Source of the DNA: Diphasiastrum complanatum
Taxonomy: Eukaryota; Streptophyta; Lycopodiopsida; Lycopodiales; Lycopodiaceae
Assembly (NCBI GenBank): GCA_029204225.1
Contig: CM055095.1
Span: 49,420,841-49,484,840 of the forward strand
DNA: 64,000 bases
Direction: 5' to 3'
Shown here: one piece after another, positions 22,365-33,150 of the stretch
Numbering within the stretch: position 1 is the first letter of the stretch
Layout: each line of letters opens with the position of its first letter
Made by a program: the position numbers and the translations under genes
The notes under the pieces: generated by a model
Told to the model about the DNA's origin: nothing
Databases searched by the model: none
The model's input: the letters and a program-made list of their open reading frames with translations, nothing else

Positions 22365-23105
22365 CACATTTCCCCGAAATGCGACACTAGCATAGTTCAA
22401 AAGTTTTACTGTTTTTAACACCTTCGGCTTTTTCGCAAAGTCCCGAAGAGAGAGAAAATGCCAAAGCTCATCTATTTTCATAAGTTAAACTATTCAAGGG
22501 CACCTTCGCCTTTTAAGGGCACCTTTGGCTTTTTCGCAAGAAATCCTGAAGAGAGAGAAAATGCCGAAGGTCGTCTATTTTGAACGAGGAATGTTCCCAG
22601 TCACTTCCCGAATTTGCGAAGTGAGAGAAAACCACTTCACATAAAATGCCAAGTGAGAGAATCAGCGACGTCCTCGTCCGCGTCAACGATGCTAAATTAT
22701 TGACCGTATACACTATGTACAGTTGTCACAAAAGCCATATACTTCTAAGTACAACGGCTTTTCTAATTAGGTGACAAGCATTGAATGTAATTAATAGATG
22801 GATGAAATCTATAAATAGATCGTCCAAGCACAAATTATTGGTTGCTCCATCCATGAGACACATTATTTGAGCATCCCAATTACGCCATGATTTTTGGTTG
22901 TAATTGTTATTTTGTATTGTGCTTCAGTGTAATATAGCACCAGCTTGCTTTTATCTGTGTACAACGTAGATGAATGCTTGTTGTGATTGAATGCACTTTC
23001 ATTGTTGTTTGATCGCGCTTGTTTACTCACTTTGATCAGAACACGGACGTCTACGACTCCTTAGTTTCTGATCAGACGATGGTTGTCTTTGACACCTGAA
23101 GAACT
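22365..23105 (+). repeat. Probable right part of an LTR (element C?)
   Basis: It carries units like GGCACCTTCGCCTTT and 'GGCTTTTTCGC' resembling those in the LTR at 17042-17385, then a promoter-like CTATAAATAGATCG (about 22811) and a long T/G-rich tail. I infer that element E was inserted into the 3' LTR of element C and that this is its displaced right part. No target duplication can be tested because the other end of E is lost. Confidence 0.4.
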
Positions 23106-23399
23106 CGTGTTATCATATTGCTCTTCCATTTATTTCAGAACTGTACTTCACGTTTAATTTGATTTCAGTAGTACCACATACAAACCATCTCTAATCTCTT
23201 CGGTGGACTGTACTCTTGTTTCATAGTATGAATTAATTCTTAAGATCATGTTGGGCAATAAGAACACTTAAAGCTGTGATTACATTCAGCATAAGCTATC
23301 TATTAGACTATTTTTGCATTTAGCAGCTGATTAGAACGGGAGAGCTGTTCCGCAATATCCTTGCTCTCTTCTCCGTTCACGTTCTTCTATCTCCCTTGT

Positions 23400-23945
23400 C
23401 CCATCGTCAACAATGGTATCGTAGACTCATACCCGCCCGGTATATGATTTTGTGATACTACGGTCTATACCCGACCCAGGCTGGTTTTAGCCAGTCAATG
23501 CACATATCGATACCCGGATTAGGGGCAAAAAAATTGACCATTTTTAGTTAGTTTCCAAAATTTACATATGTGATAAATATTATTCATGGTGTCCCAAAGA
23601 CATTGGTGGGCCTTTAAAATCATATGCCTTTAAAATCATAATAGAAGGAGAATGTTGGCCTTTAAAATCATGTGCATATTACATTAAAAAAGGACATGCT
23701 TTTCAATAAATGCATACTACCCTTTATAAAATGGCTATTTTTGAAAAAAATTATATACTCATATTCGGGTTTATACTTGGTTGGTATCACCCCTGCAATA
23801 CCCAGGTCCGTTGATACCAGCCACCAATTTACAAAACATGTTGATATTGATACCCGACTGGTATCAAATTCTTCAAAAAAGTGTAATACCAGGACCCGGT
23901 TGGCATTAAAAATATCAATACCCGCCCAACACTGGTTTTTATCCT
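23400..23945. repeat. Cluster of ATACCCG / GGTATC motifs
   Basis: Repeated short motifs: TACCCGACC, GATACCCGGAT, GATACCCGACTGGTATC, AATACCCGCCC, GGTATCACC and GATACCAG. Direct and inverted copies alternate about every 30-100 bp. This may be the sub-terminal region of a DNA transposon or Helitron-like sequence. No coding frame is seen. Confidence 0.45.
23611..23675 (+). repeat. Threefold GCCTTTAAAATCAT repeat
   Basis: GCCTTTAAAATCAT occurs three times (two adjacent, one about 30 bp downstream). Confidence 0.85.
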
Positions 23946-24613
23946 AAAATTTAAGATGTGTGCTCAAAAACTACAAAAATAGTTAGTTTGGCTCTAGACT
24001 ATAGTATAGTCTCACCTAAGCTCTTTATGAAGTTTTAACAAGGTGCATGCCATTCTAATCTTGTGTTATACCATAAAGACCATATAAATAAGGTTTTTTT
24101 TACATCTTTGCTAATTTTTAATTTAAACCAAAATGCACAAACTAAATATTTCGACATGATAAGAAATTAAGGCCTTCTATTTTCTTTTTTCATATAAAGG
24201 CTTTTAAGTCTTGTATTAAAATTTTAGCCTAAAAACAATAGGCTTTTGGCCCATGAGTTGCTAAAAGATGATCAATTTAATTCAATATGTTTTGTATAAA
24301 GTTTAAAAAACTATTATCAAGTTTTTCCCAACTAGTGATTTATGCACAATTATATAATCCATAATGATTAATTCACACATGGTTGGCATCCAACACTTTT
24401 AAGGTTGTGCTCCTAGAGACGACTTTATCCATTTGCTTTGGAAACAAATGAGTGCATGCATAAAAATTCAGATGATTTGTGTGTGCTTGCACAGAGTTCA
24501 CAATGAAGCTTCTACAATGTGGTGCATTACCTTTATCTATCACTAAGGTCTTACTATCATCAACAAGTTTCTACCACTTGCAATATTAGATTTGCATTAA
24601 TGCCCTTTACTCC
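23946..24613. other. AT-rich intergenic sequence
   Basis: No gene, LTR or repeat is recognised. Confidence 0.3.
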
Positions 24614-24784
24614 TCTTTTTTGTATAAATTAGTAGGTTATACACAACATATGTAGCCTGGCATCGCTATTTGGGCAATGCCAAGTGCAAGTTCCTAAGAT
24701 GTCACTACGTAGCAGCTAGAATTTGAGCTTGCGCCCTGCGCGTGTTGCTGTGCAGTGAACAACTCTACCCATACACCGCACAGC
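24614..24784 (-). mobile_element. tRNA-derived SINE, family 2, minus copy
   Basis: The minus strand reads GTGCGGTGTATGGGTAGAG (A-box-like), then GCAAGCTCAAATTCTAGC (B-box-like), a body TGACATCTTAGGAACTTG and CTTGGCATTGCCCAAATAG, and a tail ending TTATACAAAAAAG. The same sequence lies on the plus strand at 28535-28715. Two dispersed copies, internal Pol III promoter boxes and an A-rich tail define a SINE. Target duplications are not clear. Confidence 0.8.
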
Positions 24785-25683
24785 AAAGGACAGCCCTTTA
24801 AAGACTTTCTATGTGCACTCTTAAATGCTCTCATGAGTTTTCCGATAGTTGATTAGTAAAAGCAAGAAGTTTTTTCTTTTTCAGTCAAATTTTGATCAAA
24901 GGGGTCTAGAGAGGAAAAAAAATCCTCATCCTGGGTCCACCTCAGCATTTAACACGTGCCCATATGAGCTGGAGGGCGCTTGTGAGGTTGGTAAGACATG
25001 CAGTCAATCAAGCAAAAAGAACAGAAACAGGAACCTTTCTAAACCAAGCGAAGACCAATCAGACTGAAAGGCCGACTTTCAGAATGACGGGTCACGGATA
25101 ACGGAAGGATGCAGGAAACAAACGCCATATCCTGGAGCTATCTGTGGCGATGGATGATTGTGCTATTAGCAAGGACGTCCTAAAGTAGAGCCCCTGTGTG
25201 TTGATGCGATGGCTGGGTCAAGGAATAAATAATGTGTTCCGTCAAAGAAACAGTGGAAATTTTTTTGTGATTTGAGAGGTAAATGTTAGGGTAATGTACG
25301 CGCTTTTGAGGAAATCTGGCCTTGTTTTACTTCACTGTTTTGTTTTTTTATGCTTTTTGCCTCTGGAAAGGAAATCATCAGAAGATCCGGATTGTATGTA
25401 TGTATGTGCTTGTCAATCATTTATCTTTAATAATCCATTAATCACATGTGCAATTGCGCAGCAGAAGCACAAGGTAGTTTTATTTTGGATCTGTGGGCCT
25501 GGCAGCTGTTGGGTTTTCAATAAGCTATGTCATTTCTGAGCTTTCATTAATGACCTCTGCAAGTAGGCGGTAGATGCATAGGCCAGCCTTATTTTAGATC
25601 TGATAGAATAGGATTAGTAGGAAAGAATTGTTATGTGCAGGCAGGGAAAATGCAGGTATAAGAGTCATGTTTGAGGCTCGTGG
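24785..25683. other. Upstream region of the F-box gene
   Basis: No conserved frame. Part of it is presumably promoter and 5' leader of the gene at 26038, but I see no TATA box or start element that I can assign with confidence. Confidence 0.3.
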
Positions 25684-25875
25684 ATGCACAGAGCCTTGAC
25701 AGAAGCAGCAGGACACGAGTTCCTTGTGTTGCAGAGTCAGACACAAGGTAGTTTTTGGTGTTCTGGTAAAGATCATTTTCTTGAGTGGAGTGAAGCCAAG
25801 TGTCTGGAATACGCTCGCTCGTTCATTACATGGAATGAAACTGTGAAACGAGATTGTGACGATCGTTTTCTTTAA
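25684..25875 (+). promoter_or_regulatory. Possible upstream ORF in the F-box gene leader
   Basis: A 63-codon ATG-initiated frame ends 160 bp before the F-box start codon. If the transcript starts upstream of 25684, it would be an uORF that lowers translation of the main frame. The transcript start is unknown, so this is only a possibility. Confidence 0.25.
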
Positions 25876-25909
25876 GGAGAAGTGAGCAGATCAATTGAAT
25901 AGGCAATTC

Positions 25910-25979
25910 GATCAGAAAGCATCTTGGAATAGCAAGTTGAATCGGATCAGAAAGCGTTTCTGAATAGCAAGTTGATCTG
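25910..25979 (+). repeat. 35-bp tandem duplication in the F-box 5' leader
   Basis: GATCAGAAAGC followed by GAATAGCAAGTTGA occurs twice in a row with a 35-bp period, directly upstream of the coding region. Confidence 0.85.
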
Positions 25980-26037
25980 CGCAACTCGGAACCCTAGCAA
26001 AGGTATTCCAGCAAAGTTGAAAAGTCTTCTCTGTGAC

Positions 26038-27165
26038 ATGGGGAACGCGGTTTATGATACGACTGCTGACACAGAGCAGCAGAGGGTGGCATCTGAGATT
26101 TCAAATGATACTGATGACTACTTTGATTTTGTGCCGGATCCTATTGTGCTACTTATTTTCAACAAGCTGGCGGACGTCAAGGCCCTTGGGAGTTGCTCTG
26201 TGGTCTCGAAACGATTCTATGAGTTGGCTCTCAAGGTTGAGAACGTCTCCGTGAAAGTCGATCGCGCGATCGCTGGTGAGGGCAAACGAAAACGACTTCT
26301 AAGTAATTTGAAGAGGATTGTGTTAGGAAGCATACTGAAGCCGTTTCAAGCGTTGAATCTGTTCGGTGACAAGAAGGCGATGCCCCCGGATGTGTCGGAT
26401 CTTTTACCTGGTGAGATTTTGAAGAACTTTAAGGAAATACAGCATCTGCGAATCGAACTTCCTGCGGGGGAGCTCGTTTTTGGACATGGCGTTCTTCTGA
26501 AATGGAAGGCTGAGTTTGGCAGCACACTAGAAAGCTGTGTGATATTAGGAGCGTCCTCTTTAGTAAAAGATAAGGGACCTCAGAAAGTGAGCGCTTTGAA
26601 GAGCAGACTTGGAATGGTAAAGAACAAGGTGGAACATGCTCGACATTCTGTTCTATCAGATGAAGCTGAAAATTCTGATGCGCATGATGAGAATACTAAT
26701 CTTCCAGACACTATTTACACAGACAGTGAGATGAAGCTGAGAGTAGTGTGGACGATAAGTTCCCTAATCGCTGCCACTGCACGGCATTCTCTTTTCAAAA
26801 AGATTATTTCCGATCATCCTACCCTCGAAAGCCTTATTCTTACCGATGCAACTGGGCAGGGGACCCTGTGTATGAGCAAAGAGCAACTGCAAAATTATAG
26901 AGACAATCCTTCAGCAGGTTCAGCATCTTTTATCCGGACACAAGGAACTTCTTTGAGTATGAGACTGTGGTATGCTCCGTATCTACAGCTTTCGGGAGGA
27001 GGAGTTCTGAAAGGAGCCACTCTCGTTGCCATAGAGCCAGGCAATCAGGCCCCTCGCCAAGACGGTGATGATTTTATTGCTGGAGCTTTTGAAGAACCGT
27101 TCGACACTGCAACAAGTAAACTATCAAAGCGTCGCACTTATTTGCTGGAGATGAGGTCTCTCTGA
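26038..27165 (+). CDS. AUF-like F-box protein
   Basis: Intact intronless gene of 375 codons plus stop. The start chosen is ATG 26038 (G at -3 and +4); the open frame extends upstream only through non-ATG codons. The F-box is at about residues 30-65 (VPDPIVLLIFNKLADVKALG then SVVSKRFYEL). Downstream come the blocks that mark the plant family of Arabidopsis At5g46170 and the auxin-upregulated AUF1/AUF2 proteins: LLKWKAEFGSTLESCVILGA, LRVVWTISSLIAATARH, MRLWYAPYLQL, VLKGATLVAI and the C-terminus KRRTYLLEMRSL. Family members are substrate receptors in SKP1-CUL1-F-box ubiquitin ligases and act in the nucleus and cytosol; AUFs influence auxin and cytokinin responses in roots. Length and lack of introns fit the family. 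Its base composition is richer in GC than the surrounding repeats. No stop, frameshift or missing block is visible, so it is probably functional. Confidence 0.95.
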   Translation: MGNAVYDTTADTEQQRVASEISNDTDDYFDFVPDPIVLLIFNKLADVKALGSCSVVSKRFYELALKVENVSVKVDRAIAGEGKRKRLLSNLKRIVLGSILKPFQALNLFGDKKAMPPDVSDLLPGEILKNFKEIQHLRIELPAGELVFGHGVLLKWKAEFGSTLESCVILGASSLVKDKGPQKVSALKSRLGMVKNKVEHARHSVLSDEAENSDAHDENTNLPDTIYTDSEMKLRVVWTISSLIAATARHSLFKKIISDHPTLESLILTDATGQGTLCMSKEQLQNYRDNPSAGSASFIRTQGTSLSMRLWYAPYLQLSGGGVLKGATLVAIEPGNQAPRQDGDDFIAGAFEEPFDTATSKLSKRRTYLLEMRSL

Positions 27166-28088
27166 ATTCAGATGTTTTTGCAAAGACCTTTTTGGCATGA
27201 ATGTATTCATTGCAAGAGTTTTGCATATATTGCGAATCACTATTGAAGGGCTAGGCTATGCTTAGAATTTGGTTCTGCCACTCGTGATGTGTGTGATCGT
27301 ATCATAAAATTCACCTTGAGAATTGGATAATACTTTACCAAGGATTTATGAAATTGAAGGGGTTATCAAGCCGAGTGTGTATTCATGCTTCCAAAAAGCT
27401 CGTGATTTTTTGAGCTATTCTGAACTCAGGCTTGTGCCCATGCTTGTTTGCCAACTTGATGGCAGAAATCTTTTTTATGATTTAGAGAATCTAAAGGGCA
27501 TGTGCTCTGAATTTTAAGGGAAGATATTCCTTCGAAGTTTGAAAGTACAGAATCTTGTGACCAATATGCTGCCAACCAGTATCTCACTATCAATTTCGTG
27601 CACTACATTTTTAAAAGCAACAGAGTTTTTGGTTAGTATGCATGGTCAGAATGGTTCTGAAGTTTCCCATCAATGGTTTATAAATTATTGTAAGGAACTG
27701 GCTAAGATGTATCTTCATTCTTCATCTTTTGGTAAATGCTGAAATTCGCAACTATACAGTATGTGCCTGAAACATAATAGATGGTGAATATTTTCGATGG
27801 GATGATCCAAATTTCAGAATATAGCTAAAGCTCCATAAATGAAAAACAACCGCAACAATCGCAAAAATCAAAACCTTGTAGAGCAGGAAATAAATGATTG
27901 CATGTTAGAATGTGATTCTTTTTCACCACATTTTCACAAGTGATCTTCAACTAAGACCATTCAAGGCTTGTTGTTGGACGACAAAGAATGTTCAAACAAA
28001 TCTTTAGAGAGAGCATCATGTCCAGATTTTTGGGTAATTCAAGTGTCTAAGGCATTATCTCCAGGGCATTATGCTTGTATTGCATCAA
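27166..28088 (+). other. Downstream region of the F-box gene
   Basis: Short open frames at 27323-27517 and 27539-27742 have no recognisable family and are probably 3' untranslated or intergenic sequence. No clear AATAAA signal was found just after the stop codon. Confidence 0.3.
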
Positions 28089-28111
28089 CCCCCCCCCCCC
28101 CCCCCCCCCCC
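28089..28111 (+). repeat. Poly-C run of 23
   Basis: A pure homopolymer. Together with the G15 run at 28238-28252, preceded by CCCCCTCCCCC, it may form a hairpin or quadruplex. Its length is unreliable in any sequencing method. Confidence 0.9.
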
Positions 28112-28253
28112 AAAAGGGCATTGACAATGGAGGCATCAAAGAATAAAAATAGAGAGCCATCAATTTTGACATCAAGTAATGATCTAGCAATGGGCTCTTC
28201 AATCCCTCGCACCCGTAAGCGCCCCCTCCCCCGTTTCGGGGGGGGGGGGGGGA

Positions 28254-28317
28254 GATGTCAAAAATAATGTCACTTCTATTTTGCGGGGATGTCAAAAATT
28301 ATGTCACTTCTATTTTG
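28254..28317 (+). repeat. Short tandem duplication
   Basis: GATGTCAAAAATAATGTCAC with CTTCTATTTTGC is repeated once with a period of about 33 bp, right after the G15 run. Confidence 0.85.
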
Positions 28318-28500
28318 CTTTGTGTTGATGATATTGTACTTACACTAAATAGTGTGATATTGTGATAAGGTCAAGTAAAGACTTGGTCAACAAATGAAGG
28401 ATTTTGGCATTCTTCATTGTATCTTAGGAATAGAAATATGGAGAAACCAAAATATTATTTTGCATATGGTATATGCTTAGGAGGTTTACACTTTGTATTC
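28315..28500 (+). pseudogene. Copia reverse transcriptase scrap
   Basis: Translation gives LCVDDIVLT (the RT catalytic motif region), then LGQQMKDFGILHCILGIEIW, a standard Copia RT stretch (usual form: MKDLG-LHYFLGIE). Stops and frameshifts are present and nothing else of the element is found nearby. Confidence 0.75.
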
Positions 28501-28534
28501 CCATCTTAAGTTGCAAAATCTCTTCTTGTCCATC

Positions 28535-28715
28535 GTAGTGCGGTGTATGGGTAGAGTTGTTGACTGTGACCAACAAGGCGCATGCTCGAATCCTAGCGCT
28601 GCGCAGTGACATCTTAGGAGTTTTCTCGTCACTTGGCATTGCCCAGATGGGGTTGCCAGGCTATATATGTTGTGTATATCCTACAAGTTGTGTAACTATA
28701 TATACAAAAAAAAAG
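28535..28715 (+). mobile_element. tRNA-derived SINE, family 2, plus copy
   Basis: Second copy of the 24614-24784 SINE: GTGCGGTGTATGGGTAGAG, GCATGCTCGAATCCTAGC (a better B box), GTGACATCTTAGGAG, GGCATTGCCCAGATGG and the tail TATACAAAAAAAAA. The 5' region resembles a tRNA but the rest does not fold as one, so it is not a tRNA gene. Confidence 0.82.
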
Positions 28716-28719
28716 GTTG

Positions 28720-28785
28720 CTTCTTGCTTTTCAAAGGGAGGCTCAAACTTGGGACCTAAGAAACTATGGCTATAGAATTGGTATA
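28720..28785 (-). mobile_element. Decayed tRNA-derived retroposon (family 1)
   Basis: On the minus strand, GTTTCTTAGGTCCCAAG then TTTGAGCCTCCCTTTG and a 3' end at CAAGAAG match the copies at 37184-37264 and 63104-63164. It directly adjoins the A-rich tail of the family 2 SINE. No target duplication is evident. Confidence 0.65.
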
Positions 28786-31038
28786 AAAGATAGTGAACAT
28801 TCCTTTATGGACAATAATGTCTCTATAATTGGGGATATTTTTATTAAGTTCATTGATAAAGAAAAGTATAGGGATAAAGAGAAGAGTCCACTCTTAGAGA
28901 GAAATCTTTTATGAAAGGGAAAAAAAACGTTGGATTTGAGGAAAATTTCAAATAATATGCAAAATTCCACTTTATATCGATTACCATCGTGAAGGCCATC
29001 TTGCCAAATATGAAATTTGGGTCCATGTTTAAATAAGGTTTCTAGAAGCTACCCTCCTCTCGACATGCACATTATCTCATTTCTTAGTGGTTGCACACTT
29101 CTAGAAGTAATTTACACCATCCATCTTCATGTATTCATGATCAAATGTGTAGGGTGCAAGCATGATGGGAAAAAGTCAAATTTAGAATTCATTTTTTCTA
29201 GAGTATAATAATTCAATCGCATAAGGCATTAAAAAAAAATTCCAAATTTTATAAAAGAGTTGAATTGAGTCATCAATGCGGTGTCGGAGGTCTATACTGA
29301 CAAAGAGAACTTTTACCATTGGTTATTGAATTTGAATCATTTAGCTACAATCTAGCAACATGATTGAGATAAGCTCTTGCACGATAAAAGAGTAGTCCAT
29401 ATGGGACACAAGGAGGCCATGATTTTGGCCCAAGCCTCACACCCTAGGACACCCGCTACAATCATAAGTGGAAAAAAGAGAACAAATAGCTCTTATAGAT
29501 TGCTTTGGCCATAGCTAAATTGGAAAGTAAAAATGGGAAAATTGTATATGCCTACTCACCCTATGCCCCATATTTGCTTTGTACAGGACCACCAAAGAAC
29601 TAATTAAGCAATGTGCATAACAATAATTCAATTGAACTACTCCGGTATATCTCTTGTGTGTGTGTGTGTGGCACTATTGCTAAGGTAGTTCTGAAAAATG
29701 CGGGACAAGTTGGGCAACCCTAAGATTCCCAATCCACTCTACATAACCAAAAACAATTACATTAACAAGCTACATAGCAAGCCCTTGGAAGTCAATGCTT
29801 TTGAAAGAACTATATTCATCCATCATAAGTGAACAAGACAATGTTTTATAAACCAACATATAAGATCCATTCCTTGAAGATGCACCGTGTGTTATGCAAA
29901 GTTCTAAAAAACTTTGATTGAGAATATAAGGTATCACAAAACAAACATGACAATGGCAAGCATGGAGTCATATGGAAGCACAATTTTTTAACACTCAGGA
30001 AGACTGGATTTATTAGGTTTGATACTCATCTTCACCTACTCTACTTCATGTTGGATGGAAAGGTTGGAATCTATCTAACTCCACATGGCCCCTCATTTGG
30101 GCAACAAAATTTATTTTCAAACATATCATCATATACCAAAAATATGAGTTGAGACTTTAAAATCTAGCCTTAGCATGGTGTGATGGCTTGTCATGCTTCA
30201 AAATCCCTTCATAGTTTGTTGCCATTTGACAACATTGGTCCAAGCAAGTCTAAGATCGATAATGTGAAAATTTAAGGATCATAGGATTAAGCTTAGTTTT
30301 TATCAAACCATGGATTGGTGTCTCTAGGGAAGATATGGATAGGTATCCATAGCAAAGTGTCTCAGGCATCGACATACATATTGAACAACATGAACATTGG
30401 ATATCCACAACTTGGGGGTTTTTGAAGGTGCTCCCAAATCACAAAAAGAGAATTAAACAAATTTGTTTTTAATCATATAAGTATGGTTGCATGAGTCATT
30501 GTTTCAAACCACTAACAAGTCCAACAATAATGGTGATCCCAAGATTCCCAAGACATGCACACAAGTATCCAACTTGGTGGTACATGGCAATGGATGGTTT
30601 TACAAAAAAAAAAAAAACATTTAGGTTGGGGTGTTAATGGAGAACTAGTAGCCCAAAACATGGGGATTCATGCATTTACATGCACAATAATAGTTTAGTC
30701 ACAAATGAGCATATATGGATTTTGGAACACGTCCATGCAACATTATCTCTAACTTAAAAAAGCATTATGTCATCATCAAGAGGATGAGCTAGACTTCTTA
30801 TTTCACTTCATCTAGTTGGGTGAAAAATGATGGTGTCTTAAAAGTTTTCCTGAACAAGCATTATCGTTGCACCTAAAATTTTCTAAGATAATAACAAGAA
30901 TCTTGATTCATCTAGTTGATTGCAACATAATGCATGAAAAAAAAAAATGGCCACCAAAATCGATAACTAGAGTGTCAAATAATGCATACCCTATGACATT
31001 CATAGATGAATATAGTAGATAGCATGGATTAAATTTCT
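28786..31038. other. AT-rich sequence without recognised genes
   Basis: A (GT)n run lies at about 29653-29672. Short frames are unremarkable and none shows a known motif. Part of this may be the decayed 5' half of the LINE that follows. Confidence 0.3.
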
Positions 31039-32050
31039 GATTACCGGCCTCTCACTATGCTTAACACTTCATATAAGATTGTAGCAAAAGCCATAGCTAG
31101 GAGGATTGTGCATCTTCCCCCCTCCCATCTCTCCAAAAATCAGGTTGGTTTTTTCAAAGGCAGGTCCCTTTTTGACAACATTCTGAACCTCTGGTCAACC
31201 ATTGATGCCTCCCTTTGGTTCAATTACCTAGTCCTCCTGCTGAGAATCGACTTTGATAAAGCCTTCGACTGCATTAGCTAGAACTATCTTCGTACTTGCT
31301 GCTCCTCTTTTGGCTTACCTATCGACATTATTAATATTATCATTGCTCTTTTTGTTCCTGCCTCCTCTTCCATCCTTTTTCAAGGTGTTCTTTCTCCCTC
31401 TTTCCATGTTTCCTATGGAATCAAACAAGGTTGTCCTCTCTCCCCTCTTCTCTTTGTCATTGCTACTGAACCTCTTATTTTCCACCTTAAGAAGCTCAAC
31501 TCCTCTCTTTCCTTTCATCCTTTCATTTTCCGTGGTGTCCCACTTGGACCCCAACTCTTTGCCGATGATTGGCTTCCATCACGGAGCTTCACCACCTCTC
31601 CACTACCCTTCTTCTCTCCGAGCTTGCTCGCTTCTGTGATTTCTCTGACTCTTTGATTAACTATCAAAAATTTGACATCATTGTTCTCTCTCATGATGCT
31701 CCTTCAGATTGGTGTCAAGGTCTAGGTTGTAACATTCTGTCTCATGGTACTGTCTTAAGATATCTTGGTTTCCTGTTGGGAGCTTCGCTCTCTAACAAAG
31801 ACTGCTTCAACTATATCATCAATAGAATCAGTTCAAAAATCCGTCCTTGAAACTCTCTTGACCGATCCTTCCCTGCTAGACTCATTGTTCTCAAGCGTAT
31901 TATTTTCTCTTACTTTACTCACTTTTCCTTTATTTGGTTCCTTCCTCCTCGTTACTCCCTCTCACCAAATTTTTTTGGAATTTCTTATGGAATAACAAGT
32001 TTAGTTTTCTGAGATAGAGTCTGCAAGAGGTCATGGGAGTCCATGGACAG
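31039..32050 (+). pseudogene. Non-LTR (LINE) reverse transcriptase relic
   Basis: Translation starts in the RT domain at DYRPLTMLNTSYKIVAKAIA and continues KNQVGFFKGRSLFDNIL, LLLRIDFDKAFDCI (motif A with its Asp), YGIKQGCPLSPLLFVI (motif B) and LFADD (motif C, near 31556-31570), then, in another frame, LRYLGFLLGASLSNKDC and IIFSYFTHFSFIWFLP. This order is that of L1-like plant LINEs, whose RT copies RNA at a nicked chromosomal target. A stop after motif A and frameshifts make it inactive. The endonuclease and 5' end are not seen; the 3' end merges into a (GA)n tract. Confidence 0.82.
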
Positions 32051-32125
32051 TAGAGCGAGTTGGTTCAGTTTTTTTGAAGGCATTGAAATTTCAGCCATAG
32101 CTAAAAGCTTGGTAAAGGACAAAGG

Positions 32126-32930
<805 letters not shown>

Positions 32931-33150
32931 ATGGCAAGTGGGAGCAAGTCAATTTTGGATGAAGCTAGCAAGTTGGATATCATTTCCAACTATAGCTAGC
33001 ATATGGAAGTCCAAAATGAAGAGCATTCTCATGGGAAAAGAGGAACTAAGGCCAAACACCCCAACTGACATGTGGGCCTAAGCTAAAGAAGAGAGGCTCA
33101 AAGCCACAGAATAAAATGATTGATCAATAGTTAAGAAGATTGCAAACCCT
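32931..33150 (+). pseudogene. Copia gag start, element A family
   Basis: MASGSKSILDEASKLDIISN, stop, then WKSKMKSILMGKEE parallels element A gag (MANMGESILSESSKLEGISN). It decays after about 70 codons. Confidence 0.75.

Noticed and set aside
24614-24784. tRNA gene or tRNA pseudogene
   Set aside because: Only the head is tRNA-like; the conserved 3' body and A-rich tail shared with 28535-28715 make it a SINE.
25972-26037. Upstream extension of the F-box frame by 22 codons
   Set aside because: It begins at TTG, includes the tandem-duplicated leader, and the conserved protein starts after ATG 26038.
28047-28295. Proline/glycine-rich frames on both strands
   Set aside because: They are created by the C23 and G15 homopolymers.
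31253-31639. 128-codon plus-strand frame
   Set aside because: It is a shifted frame of the LINE RT; motifs A, B and C lie in the other frame.
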